64,000 bases of DNA from Celoporthe dispersa (lineage: Eukaryota; Ascomycota; Sordariomycetes; Diaporthales; Cryphonectriaceae), in NCBI GenBank assembly GCA_016584495.1, contig WAID01000009.1, forward strand, positions 2,170,001 to 2,234,000, in the 5' to 3' direction. The number at the start of each line of letters is the position of its first letter. Within the stretch, counting starts at the first letter, position 1. The position numbers were made by a program, and so were the translations under genes. Shown here one piece after another: positions 11,201 through 22,900 of this stretch. The notes under the pieces were generated by a model. The model had not been told where the DNA came from and ran no database searches. It worked only from the letters and a program-made list of their open reading frames with translations.

Positions 11201-14200
11201 TCCTCGCGGCCGGTTCGTAGATGGGCAATCTGGCAGCCTAGATTCGCTTCGACACCAGATGTGACACGTTCAGCACCACAAGAGGCCTCGGCCTGGGCAG
11301 CTGAAGCGATCTCCCCCAGCCACCAAAGCGGCCCCGTATACACTATGCGACTGAGACAATGGGGCGGTGGAGCGAACAAGAGTACGAGATGGTGCTGCCC
11401 ACGCGGCACACCAATACCAAGAGAAATAAGACCAAAAAAAGAAAAGACAAAAAAAGTGGGAGGGGCGATGGTCGTTCACCCCGGGACACGCCTACCTTGT
11501 GCGACCCGCCTCAAGGTGACGACGCACCAGCGCTGATCTGCCTGTGTGCTTGGGTTTCTGATCCGACATGATCCAGATCTCAGCTTCTCATGGTAGATTC
11601 CCATGGTGCAGAGGGTGGGAAACTTGGACTGTGGCGATGACAAGCCACACCGGGTGGAGCCCCTCGACAGCGAACTGCCGTGCTCATTGGATCCTGACTG
11701 CGGGGATTGGTCCGGGGGAGGGAGGCAGGGCGAGAGGGAGGAAGAAGGTGGCGGCGGCGGCTGGGTAGCGGGCAAGGCGGGGTAACGTCGGCATAGATAG
11801 GGCTGCAACGGGCAACCTGGTGGCCCCGCGTGGCAGCGGGTGCACAGCGTGGTGCTTGTCCACAGTAGTCAGCATCCAAAAGTATGCAGCGTGCAGTGCA
11901 GAGAAGGTCTACGGGCCCTGAGAACAGGTTCGCAGTGCTGCAGGTCCCTGAGGCTGTGCACGGTAGTGGTGGCGCCGTCTCCAGATGCACAATGGACCAA
12001 GTGCTGGGCCACGGAGCCAAGAAGTGTGTTTCGGTGGATCGATAGTGAGGCCCGAGCCCGGATCCGAGAGGGAGGATAGAGACTGTGGGTGGGAGGGGGT
12101 GGAGATGGTCACATGGTAGTGATGAGTGTGCATTGCCGATCGCCAATTGAGTGTGTGCAAATGAGACAAAAGATAAATTTGGCTCAAGATGGGGAGCCTG
12201 TTGTGGGTGGTGGGTGAGGTTCTGGTTGGTTCTGGGCATGTGGCTGAGCAGCCCTGAACTTGGAAATGCAACAAGCCAAAAAGAAGGGGAGAGAAAAAAA
12301 AACAGGCAGGGCAAAGAGAGAAAAAAAAATTAGTGAGCGGCAGGGCGGGACCAGGCAAGGGATTTTCAGGGTCCTTCTCTCGCCCTCACCGTTTAAAGCT
12401 GGTTAAGGTTTGCTGCTACCACGTTGTGCCGCAGTACAGCTGTCAATAGTGGTCTGTGCTCCGCCCAAGCAGGTGGGCCTCGGTTACCCGCTGTGCCCCT
12501 CCCCAGGAGAGGCAGGTCTACCCTCTCCCACTCTGTACTCTAAGGGTCCCCCGCACAGGGAACAGGGCAGCAGCTTCTTGGGGGATCGGACATTATGAAC
12601 CCTTCTCAGTGATTTGTGATCCTCTCTCAAGAGGCTACATGATATTCCGGAACACAAATGGCTGTCTATAGTGCAGATTTTTTTCTTCTTTTTTCTGCTG
12701 TCATGAGGCAGCCCAGTCAGGATTAATCATCATGCGGAATTTCCGCGGGAGGTGGGAAAGATCAAGAACACACCCGGGCCTTCGAGGCGCTTCCGTTGCA
12801 TCCCACCACCCCTCGGCTCTATCTCGTGCCAAGGTACTATCATGTACGTATTTGATAGTACGTAGTTGTATTCCTGAGGCAAAAAAAAAAAGAAAAGAAA
12901 AGAAAAAAGCAAAGGTGCCACTTTTTTTAATGTGAGGGAGGGGTCAAGACCAAGAGAGAAAAGGCAAGGACCAAAAAAAAACGAAAGGAAAGCTTGGTAA
13001 TCCTGCAGATAATACCACCTACTATGTACTGTACTACTACCGCGAAAGTATAGTAGATTGGAAAATGATGCACGATTCAGAGGTTCTAGGCTAAAAAGGT
13101 TGAAGGTGCTGTGTAACCACCCTTGGCCGGGGGGGCCTCCATGCCTGACTGACGTCTGGCTGCGACCGCGCTAGCGAGGACAGATGCTTCGGAGGCCCTG
13201 CTCCTGGGGGTCGGGTCGAAAGGAGGAGCAGGGCGACGTCACTGCGACGTACAGCAATGCACCGCCGACGAATCAGGAACCCATTGAGCGAAAATCTTCC
13301 CGCAAACGCAGAAAGGGAGGAACGTCAAGCTTTCCAAATGAAGCACCCGGAGTCTCATTCCACATGAGATTGTCTAACGGGGCTACCCCAAAAATGACAT
13401 CGATTTTTCTTGCTTCTTGTCTGGCTGTACCATCCGTCATTCTTCGCGTCCGCACCCAGAAAATGACCACGCGAGGTACCTGCTGCAAAGTACATCCCAT
13501 AATCTATGTAATCATAGCTGACAAAAAGAAAAAAAAGAAAGAAAAGCAAAAAAAAAAAAAGGAAAGAAACCTGTTCTGTTAGGTGACAAGTATGAGATAG
13601 ACTAATCGACATAGGGCGGGAGTAAAAAGACAACAGAGTCAGCGCGCGCCCATGCGAGCAACATGACAAGCTAGAAAGTACTTACTCACCCGGCCTGGTC
13701 TGCATTTCATTCACGCAAGAGGCTGTCGTGGTCACGCGGACGCAGACGAAAACGTAATCCAGAATCCGCAGCAGCAGCTGGGGTCTTGACACGGGCGTGC
13801 ACTCGACAAGACAACCACCGGAGGAGCCGCTGCGTCGACGGGAAGAGTCACCCGGCTCTGCCTGCTGTACAGTGCAGCAGTATGGATGGTGAGGTGGGGA
13901 GGGAATGATGAGGGAATGCAAGCGTCATTCCGACCTCGCCTACATCGCGGATGCAGATAACTTGTGTGCAGTATTGTTATTGCCCCACTCGCATACTTCT
14001 CTCTCTCAACTACAGTATGTACTGTAGGTCAGTTATGCCACGCAGAATTCCCCGGCTGGTTCTCTAGGGTCGAGACTCGATTATCCTGCGCCCGGATGCC
14101 CCACGGATCAGCACCTAGCATCCCAGAGAGAGGGCCAACAAGCGTATCCTCCCTCCCCAAAGATCCCGACGCTGGTCCAAGAGACAAGAAAAGAAAAAAA

Positions 14201-14819
14201 AAAACATGATTTTTTTTTCCTTTCCCCTTCTTTCTTGATTAGACACCACGTTACCTGCGACGCATCCCAGCAGCCGGCAACCAGCAGCTAGCTGCCCGTC
14301 CTGTAGTATGATTCCTTTTATTCTATTTTTTTAATCATCATTCATGTCTTGGGACTACGGAGAGACACACATCTGTGCTACGCCGGACCATATCCAGCGA
14401 GATCTCGATAGTGGTGTGCGCAGCGGCTGTGATGGACTGATCTCCAGAACAATGTTGGCTGACAATCTCGAACCTTGGACTGCGAGGATGGTCACCTGGT
14501 CTGCTGTTCTTGAGATCGGAAGGCAGTGAGTCAACTACCTCTTTGGGTTGGCGTATAACCCCTTTAGGACTAGACCTCTTGGATGGCCTCGCAAATAACT
14601 CGGGCCTGCCAGGCATCCCAGGGCCTGGCCGGCTTTTCTGGTCCCTTCCATACGTTGTGGCCTAGCGCCCTGGTACCAGAGACTGGCTGTAGGGCGCCAG
14701 GTACGTACCTCCTTTTGGGTGGGTGACGGTGACATCGCACAGGGACCCACCCCTCCACCTTACGCCATAGTTATGGTCTCCTCAGACTCACCCCATCCCG
14801 GTCCCAGATCTCTCTCCTC

Positions 14820-14826
14820 TATATAT
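14820..14826 (+). promoter_or_regulatory. TATA-like element of CRZ1
   Basis: TATATAT lies 145 bases before the CRZ1 ATG in an otherwise pyrimidine-rich promoter. It suggests transcription starts at about 14850-14880, but no transcript data are available here. Confidence 0.4.
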
Positions 14827-14847
14827 TCACTGCTTCCGTCTTCCAAG

Positions 14848-14925
14848 ATGGCGCGGGCCAGATTCAATTTCGCCACTTTCCTATCGATCCAACTATTGAC
14901 ACGTACCATGTTCTGCTCCAAGTAG
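14848..14925 (+). other. Upstream ORF of CRZ1, 25 codons
   Basis: An ATG in good context (CAAGATGG) opens a 25-codon frame that ends in TAG at 14923-14925, 45 bases before the CRZ1 ATG. No downstream acceptor would join it to the CRZ1 frame. If it lies in the leader it should lower or condition CRZ1 translation. If transcription starts after 14850 it is irrelevant. Confidence 0.4.
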
Positions 14926-14970
14926 ATCATCATCATCATCACTACTCTGAATCGACTTCCTCCCATAATA

Positions 14971-17093
14971 ATGTGGTTGACACCAACAACAAACACAACA
15001 TCAACTCTTCACGGCAACAACACCTACTACGACGAGGATACTATCGTCTCCCACAGCAACCGATCTTCCTTTTCACACATACCCACGGCGGCGGCGACCT
15101 TTGCAGGCCCCTTTGACCTCGACGCAAGCCTCGACATCGACTCGGAGATCAGGTCCCAGGCGAGCACAGACTCCTCGCCCCCGTCACACCTTGGGTTCTC
15201 TCCCTTGTCGGCCTTCGATAGCCTGCCTGTCTCTAGGGCCGCCACAACCCACCAGGGCGTCCTCTTCCAGCTCTCAGCACCCGCCACCCACCCACAGCAT
15301 CTCCTCACACCAAGCAACATGATGTTCACGGATACGTGGCCAGCAGACGCAGCCCAGTTCGCCATGAAGGCCAACAACGGCAGGAGTCTGCACCACCGCG
15401 ACTCGTCGCTCTCTTCTCTCGGCTCCATGGGCCCCGCGTCTCCCTTCTCCTTCAGCTCGTCAAATCCACAAATCGCGGTGAACGATACGAGCGAAACCTT
15501 CACGGGCCTCCCGATGCAGGATGATCAGTCGTACCAGCTGGCCGCGAAGATGCCGAACCCGGTGTCCCATGACACTTTTTACACCAATTATTCCTTTGGT
15601 GACGCGACGTCAGTACAGTCCTACACGAACATCCTTGCACCACAGAGGCACCGAGCCGACCGACATGGCCTGCTGCCTCCTCCAGACTTTCCGAGTGGAG
15701 GATCAACGAACTCGAGGCCAGGGTCGGTGGCGAGCTCTGTCGCGAGTGACTCACCCGCCACGCCAGCTGCCCCAGAACCTGAAGAAGAAAGGAGGCGAAA
15801 GAATGGTGAGATTTTTTTCTACCCGCCCGAACCCCCCGAGACCCTCGAAGGCGAGGACTCAGGCTCACCCTTCCTCTTCCATGCAGGTGTCCCGGCTGTC
15901 CCCAAGTTGGATCGAACCATGACCGACATCTTTAGCGATGAGCTTTATAACCCCAACTTCACCATCACGTCAACCTCACCCTCGCAGCCCAGCCAGACGG
16001 CCGTGTCACCCACACATGACCTGTTCGTGCAGAGGTTGCAGGCTGCCAACAACCAGCACCTCAGCGCAACACAGTCGCCCAACTCGTCAGGGTCGAGGGG
16101 CCGATCACCATTCAGGCAGGGCTCGCCACTGGCGCCGACGCCATCACAGAACTTTGCCCAGTCCTCGGCCAACATGAGGTTCAACACCGCGCAGCAGATC
16201 AGGGAGAAGGTGAAGGCTGAGCAGGACTCGGCTCAGGCTCTCCGCCAGACCATGGCGCACTCCACGAGCACAGGGACTCCCCAGACCATCTCCCCAAAGG
16301 ATGCTGTCATAGAGTTTAGCGACACGGACAACGCCAACAACTTCCCATTGTTCCCCCAGCAGCAGCAGCAGCAGCAGCAGCAACGACAACAACAACCAAC
16401 GTCAGGCTTCAGCGCGAGCCAGCTGGCCAAGGCAACCGCTCAGGCAAATAACTTCAACAACAGCCTGTCCCTGGATACTTCCTTCGACCACTACCTGACC
16501 TCGCAGCTGTCATCTGGCCTGCAGATGCCCTCGCAGTATCCATTCGTCGCCAAGCCCAGGCAGGAGCTCCCGTCCGGAACAAGCCCGTCGTTCTCGATGA
16601 CGTCGCATGCTGGGTCTAGTCCCTCGGTGACGCCTGACTCGGCAGCTTCGGCAAGCCCCAAGAGGCCCAGCCATGTCGCTGCGGAGGGTGGCACATACAC
16701 ATGCACGTATCACGGCTGCACGCAGAGGTTTGAGACGCCAGCGCTCCTGCAGAAGCACAAGCGCGAAGGCCACCGACAGGCGCACGGCCTGAGCAGCCTA
16801 CGCAGGCCTGAGGGACCCTCAGGGAGCTACTTCAACACGCAGGCGGGTCCTCACAAGTGCGAACGCATCAACCCAAGCACCGGCAAGCCCTGCAACACCA
16901 TCTTCTCGCGGCCCTACGACCTAACACGCCACGAGGACACGATACACAACGGGAGAAAGCAAAGGTGCGATGCGACGTCTGCACGGAGGAGAAGACCTTC
17001 AGCCGTGCAGATGCGCTGACCCGTCACTACCGCGTGTGCCACCCTGACCTCGAGTTTCCGGGCAAGCATCGCAAGAGAGCCTCCAACAACTGA
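14971..17093 (+). CDS. CRZ1: Calcineurin-responsive C2H2 zinc-finger transcription factor Crz1, with one apparent frameshift
   Basis: Transcription factor dephosphorylated by calcineurin after a calcium rise, then moved to the nucleus to switch on stress and cell-wall genes. Inferred exons are 14971-15805 and 15887-17093. The 81-base intron is a multiple of three with no in-frame stop; removing it restores the family reading KNGVPAVPKLDRTM. The N-terminal part is Ser/Pro/Gln-rich with a calcineurin-docking-like PQIAVN (residues 166-171) and a Gln run after it. Fingers: YTCTYHGC...H, HKCERINPS...C...H...H, then VRCDVCTEEKTFSRADALTRH. The third finger lies in another frame: one A seems to be missing at 16961-16963. 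With it restored the product is 680 residues, ending in ASNN. The ATG at 14971 is the first after an in-frame stop at 14923; an extra upstream exon cannot be excluded. Confidence 0.88.
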
Positions 17094-19976
17094 GATGGTT
17101 GCGGCTTTTCCGGACGCCATGTGGCCCTCCCGACCTCAGCATCCGCGTGGTACGAGCCGGGCATCGATGACAGAGTACGGCGCCGCCTCTGGACGAGACT
17201 AGTGTCACCCAAGGGGGGAGGGAGGGGGGTTTGCGGGGAGAAGCGGCAGGGGTCGCAGGGCAGAGCTCAGCAATGCGCCATGCATCCGCGCCCAAGGGTC
17301 TCCCCCGCCTCATCCCTGCTCATCGACACAAGGCGGCTGGATGCATTACATCACTCCTTCCTTTCTGGGTCTAGTACATGCAGAGCCCGTTCATCGTCTC
17401 CTGCAGGGTCCTTGCCGCTGGACCCTTGGGCTCCACTGCCCACCCGTCATGACGTCATCTCCGTCACTTCTGTCACCCTATCTGCTATTGGTGTCTGACC
17501 ACGCCGATCACCACACCAGAGGTCGGATATGGATCATGGGAGGGAGGGGGGGTGAAGTCATCTGCAACCACATCGCTTACGAGCAAAAGCGAGTCCGATA
17601 GTCGACACACAGCATCCCCCCCCCCACTCTTCTCTCTGTCTCGCTACGGGCTCTGCACCTCCATTCTTTTGCATCATTTGCACTCCCCGGCTTGGTCCCG
17701 GGGATTATCTTCTACTAGACTTTCTCCGCTGTATTGGTTATCGTGTCGCCGAATGTTGGTGCCAGCGGGCTGGGCTTTGTTAATTTGTCCTTTTTCCTTC
17801 CCTTCATCTTTCAGGATTCGGAGCGGGGAATAAAAAAAACAACGCAAAACAAAAAAGCGACGTCACCGTGATACCCCCCCCCTCTCTTCTGGTGCCAGTG
17901 TATCAATTTGGGACAAAAACGGATCTGGTCTACGGTATAGACTTTTGTGTTTTTCTGCACGGCGTTCACCAGGGCCAATAGAGCCCTTGGACTTTTGTTG
18001 CGCGGCTAGTACCAAGTACCGCCAGCAGGCTTCGCTTAATGCCACTTCTATTGTATATCATTACTCTTTCGAGGCTGGTTGCAGTCCTGTCCATGCACCT
18101 ATACACACACAAACCTGTATCATTCCGGGCATCACGGCATACAATACAATATAGTCGCTTTGGGTATAAGGCGGGAAGGAGGAAAAAAGAAAAAAAAAAC
18201 CAGGAGGGAGAGGGAGAGCGTTGCTACAATAGATTTGTCTTGGGCAAGCAGGTTCGGGATTACTTTTTTTATCTTTTTTTTAATTTGGAGGTCGCTGGGA
18301 TAATGAATGGAATGTGTCGATAATGTTGAAGTGTGTGTTTTCGAAAGGGAGTTCTCTGCAGTGGCAGGCCTGACTGCCAGCAGCCAGCACGAGGATACCA
18401 GTACATGAGCAGACTCCCGACGGAGCGATTGACTCGTAGATAGAACTAATAATTCGAACACCGATCTGCACATCATCAAAAGCCAAAAAAACCTCTTGTC
18501 TCGCCTCATTGTGACCTGACATTGGAAGCACATTTGCTTTTCCTGACTGATATACACATGCATATGCAGGGAGGGAGGAACACTGACTTGGCTGACCGAT
18601 CGTCTGACTTGGCCAAAATTCTAATTCCCAAGAAATTCAAGAATCCAAACGAGTCAGGTCGATCGAAAGCCAAGAAAAAGGGGAATGAAGAACAAAAAAA
18701 AAAAAAAAAAACAAAGAGAGAGAGAGAGACCCTGCCAGCCTGGTTCGCTTGCTTGCATCCCCCCTCCCCTCCCTCCGGCTTCGTATCCAACTGGTCCCCC
18801 CATTTTCTGTTCCCATCAACATACTTATCTATCTCACGTTACCATCCGCGCCCCCCCTCCCTCCCCGGGCCCACCGCCTAAGAAAAAAAGCCTCTAACTA
18901 AGTAAGTATAGGCAGAAGAGATCTGCCGGGTGTTTTTTTTGGGGGGGGGGAAGGGCTGGGGAGGGTTTTAATGGAGACTGACGTTTTGGTGCTAACTAAT
19001 GCACACACATTTCTTTTTTGTAACAAGAAGAAAAAAAGGAAGGGGAAAGAAAAAGAAGAAAGAAAAAAAGAGAACACCCCACAGCCAACCAAGGCACGCG
19101 AGGCAAAAAAAAGGCAAGGCAAAGCTTGCAAGGTTACATGGTCATGTTGGGGCTATGTAGGAAGAGAGACATATCCCCGGCCGGCAAGTATTCCCCGGTA
19201 CAAGAGAGAGAGGGAGGGAAGCAAAATAGAGTTTATGCAGGACAGACCTGCTCTGGCGTTACTCGGTAGGTTGGAATGGATGACGTTGTTGGGCAGTGAG
19301 GATGGCATGATGGGGTTTTATTCAGTTATTCGTGGGAATCTGTGTTGGTTGGGCGCTAATAGCCCCGAGGTGTATCAAGCTACTGCTGTGCTTATTTCTT
19401 GGTGGACAGAGAGGAAGAAGGAGAGGAAGGGGGGGGGGGGGTGAGAGGAGGGAGTCGAGGAGTAGTGAAACCTAGTTTTGCTTCGTGTCAACATGGAACC
19501 AGGAGAGTAAAATGACCATGAGATTCTTTTTTTTATTTTATTTATTCATTTTATTTTTTAATTTTAGCTATATTCTATTTCTTATTTAAAAGACTCGTAG
19601 AACGGAACAAGATCTTGGATTGTTCATGTCCGGCAATAGAGAAGAGTGTGTGTCGTCTGCTTGGGCCGACACACGTCTTGGACGAAGACAATAGACCGAC
19701 GCCCTGACGACCAATGCAGTAGAAACTTTTTCTCCTCTACAGTCCTTTATCCCGTAACCCATCCTCTCCTCCTGGATGCGATCAAGGCTGTGTACCAAAA
19801 AAAAAAAAATGAAAGAGAATAATGACAACAGGGTCTCATCCGGGGGCCCAGCCGGAAGCTACGGGATCCGGAACCCGTCGTACCCGGAGTGCGCCCGGGA
19901 TATTTTTCGGCATACGTGGCACCACAGTGGAGACGGATGACTCGGCTGATAAGAGCCCAAGGACCAAAAACCAAGA
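17094..19976. other. Intergenic spacer between convergent CRZ1 and ARO1
   Basis: About 2.9 kb with no supported gene. It holds many homopolymers, purine tracts (for example around 18690-18730 and 19030-19072) and a T-rich block near the ARO1 3' side. It probably contains both 3' UTRs. Confidence 0.6.
19525..19592 (-). terminator. AT-rich block with AATAAA motifs, possible ARO1 polyadenylation region
   Basis: Read on the minus strand, this block is A-rich and carries AATAAA twice, about 380-450 bases after the ARO1 stop. It is the strongest AT-rich element in the spacer. Its use as a polyadenylation region is inferred. Confidence 0.35.
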
Positions 19977-22900
19977 TTACGAGGAGCCACCAGCTGCGGC
20001 AGGGGCCTCGTCGCCCATGACCGCGGCTCTAGCGTCGGCGTAGATGGGAGTAATGCCCGTCCAGAGTTGGAACTATGTAGTGGTGCGAGTGTTAGAGTGA
20101 ACGGGTAGCTTTGTATCTCCAGGATAGGACAGGACAGTGTCTGTCGAGAAGGCGTTGCAACAGGGAGCAGTGGAGTGGGGAAACATACCTGATACCAACC
20201 CTGCGCGCTCAACACCTCCAGGCCGGGGATCGTCTCCCAGCCCGCATCCTCCGCCATCGCCATGACCGCTGTGCGCCGCGGCTTGTACGCCATCTCGAGC
20301 AGTGCCCTCTTGGGCGCACCGGCAGGCCCATCGTGCCCAACAGGCTGCTGTGGGCGGTGCAGCACCGACGCCACAATGTCGCGCACGCCGCTGTCCATGG
20401 GCTTGTCTGCAGGGATGGAGCTGATGACCACCCGTGGCTGCGACAGCAGCTCCTGCTCGGCGCCCGCGAGGTGCTGCACGTCATAGTCCGACGGGAAGGA
20501 TTCGGCCAGCTGGGTGACGTTGGCGGCGTTGCGCGCGACGATGTAGATGGGTGCGTAGCCGAGGTGGTGCAGCGCGAAGACGGCCGCGCGAGTCGTGCCC
20601 CCAGACCCGATGACGACGGCAGAGCCGCCTCCTGGCGCCGCACGCGTGTTCTTGACGATGCCGGCCTGGCGGAACGCGTAGACCATTCCCATCCAGTCGG
20701 TATTGTCGCCAAGTAGAGACCGCTTGCCGTCCTCCGAGACTACCGGGATGATGGTGTTTACAGCGCCGATGACCTTGGCCGAGTCCGTGACGCTGTCGAG
20801 GAGCGGGATGATGTCCAGCTTCAGCGGGATGGTCACCGAGGCCCCGCCAAAGTTGGGCGAGCGGATCAGGTCCTGGACGTCGGCTGCGCGGTCCGTCTCG
20901 AAGAGTGAGTAGGTGTGCGGCAGACCGTTGGCCCTGAACAGGGTGTTGTGCAGGGCCGGGGACCGTGACTGCGAGATGGGCTTGCCGAAGAGGTAGAAGA
21001 AGTGCTCATCCAGCTCGCCGATGAGGGCCAGGGCCTGGCGGATCTCGGCGGCGGAGAGCTGTCCTGGGGCGGCCTTGAAGGGCAGCTCCGGGTGCGACAC
21101 GGGCGTCAGGAAGCCGTTCAGGACGCGGCTGAGCTTGCCCTGGGGCCCCATGTTGATAGCTATCATGGGCGTCTCGTGGGCGGCTCCCATCCGTGCCTTG
21201 AAGCTGGCCAGCGCAAAATTATCCTCCTGGCTGGCAGCCACACCAACCAGCTTGATGATGTCGCCAAACTGCAGCGCCTTGTTGTAGTGCTGTATCCAGG
21301 CGCCATTCTTCCACGACAGGGCGCCCTGGGGGTCATGATGAGAGGCAATGATGCGGGACGAGCCCTTTTGCGCCACCACGGCCTGTATCACATCCTCGGG
21401 CCAGGTGAGCTCGACGTCGATGTACTCCGCGCCCATGCGCGCTGCCACGGCGTAGAGTGCTGCCGCGCCTTCAGCGTCGTCATCGGGGAACTTGCCACCT
21501 TGGCTCTGTGTCCGCACGGTGAAGACGATTGGTATCTTTGCGGCGGCCCGCAGTGTTGCCACCTGAACACCCACGAACTCTGGGGAGTAGTCCTTGAGCA
21601 GATCAACGCGCAGCTCAACGGCATCCGACCCGACAACGACCCGGGGGATCAGCTCCAGGGCATCCGTCACGTCGGGCAGGGTGAGCGAGACAAAGAACGA
21701 GTGCTTCTTGCCCCTGACCTCCTCGAAGTGGCTGCTGTGTCCGCACATGACCGAGACAAACCTCGTGAAGTCTGCCGGCACCTCCACCAAGACGTCCGAG
21801 CTGCCTGGATGTGGGCTGTGGTACTTGAAGTTGCTGCACTCCTCAAACCAGGGCTTTCTCCTCTCGTAGACTTCTCTTATCTGCTCGGTGTAGGCCGGCC
21901 GCGTCTTGTCTATCAAAAGGTACTCGACCACCTGCTCCGTGTCGCGGTGCACCTGAAGGACGTAGCCGCCATTGTTCTTGTACTCGATCAGCTTCTCGCG
22001 TGCCAGGGGGGCTTCGACGATGCCGCCGCCGCAAGAGAACACCCAGCCGCGCGGCCGCTCTGCCATGACCTCATGCAGCAGCTCAAGCTCGGCCTTGCGG
22101 AACCCTTCCCAGCCAAGGTCGCCGCGGATCATGTCTGGTATCGTCTGGCCTACCCTCCGCTCCAGCTCAACATCGAGGTCGATGAACTCCCTATGTAAGG
22201 ACTCCGCCAGCCAGCCCCCTGCGGTCGTCTTGCCGGCCCCCCCTCATGCCGATGAGGAAGATCGATCGGTCTGAGCCGGGTTTTGGTGACTGGCCGGGCG
22301 TCGGGTGGTCTGATTCGGGCTCTTCTCCGTCCAGCTTCACCTTGAAGGACCCCGACAGCACATCCCACCAGCCTGGCCATGTCTTGCCTGTGCACTCACG
22401 CTCCAGGATCAATACCGGGTGTGGTGAGATGACAGACAGGACACTGAAGCTCATGGCCACACGGTGGTCATCATAGCAGTAGATGCCGTCGACGGGCTCC
22501 GTGAGGCTCTTGTAAGGTCTGCCTGTGATCTCAATGCCGTCGTCAAGCTCGGAGCAGTGGACACCAAACTTGGCAAGCTGGTCCTTCATCGCTGCAATGC
22601 GATTGCATTCCTTCACTCTCTGGTTGGCAATACCGGTGATCTGCGTCGTGCCCCCAGCAACGGCGGCCAGGACGGACGCGGTCAGGAAGGCATCAGTCAT
22701 GGGCTCCATGTCGACGTGCGGTATAGCCTTCAGCTGTCCGACGGGCGGGCCAGTCACTGTGGTCGAGTAGTCCGTCTGCTCCACCGTGGCGCCCATGGCC
22801 TGCAGCACATCGACCGCAAAGCGCGAGTCTCCCTGCAGCGACTTGGAGCCGATGTTGGGGACTGTGCAGGTAGTACCGGTGATGGCTGCCACCGCCAGTG

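Larger units (their letters stand above)
5115..14819. other. Gene-free, repeat-rich intergenic region of 9.7 kb upstream of CRZ1
   Basis: I find no recognisable protein, tRNA or rRNA here. Open frames exist (longest about 244 codons) but they are low complexity, overlap on both strands and show no family motif or plausible exon chain. The stretch is full of simple sequence: (CA)n, (GT)n, CTG/CGG triplets, GTA triplets, purine-only tracts and many A or T runs of 8-17 bases. No long direct or inverted terminal repeats were seen, so a transposon is not supported. It may hold the 3' UTR of the RasGAP gene, distal promoter elements of CRZ1 and non-coding transcripts; that is inference. Confidence 0.6.

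Noticed and set aside
11580..12314. 244-codon minus-strand open frame with a hydrophobic start
   Set aside because: Composition is Pro/Ser/His-rich low complexity, no homology seen, no supporting splice pattern. Long chance frames are expected in GC-rich DNA.
16857..17093. A separate small zinc-finger gene downstream of CRZ1
   Set aside because: It is the third finger and C-terminus of Crz1 displaced by a one-base deletion at 16961-16963.
21002..22198. 398-codon plus-strand frame antisense to ARO1 (and 268 codons at 24045-24851)
   Set aside because: Shadow frames from GC-biased codon use in ARO1; the sense strand carries all catalytic motifs.
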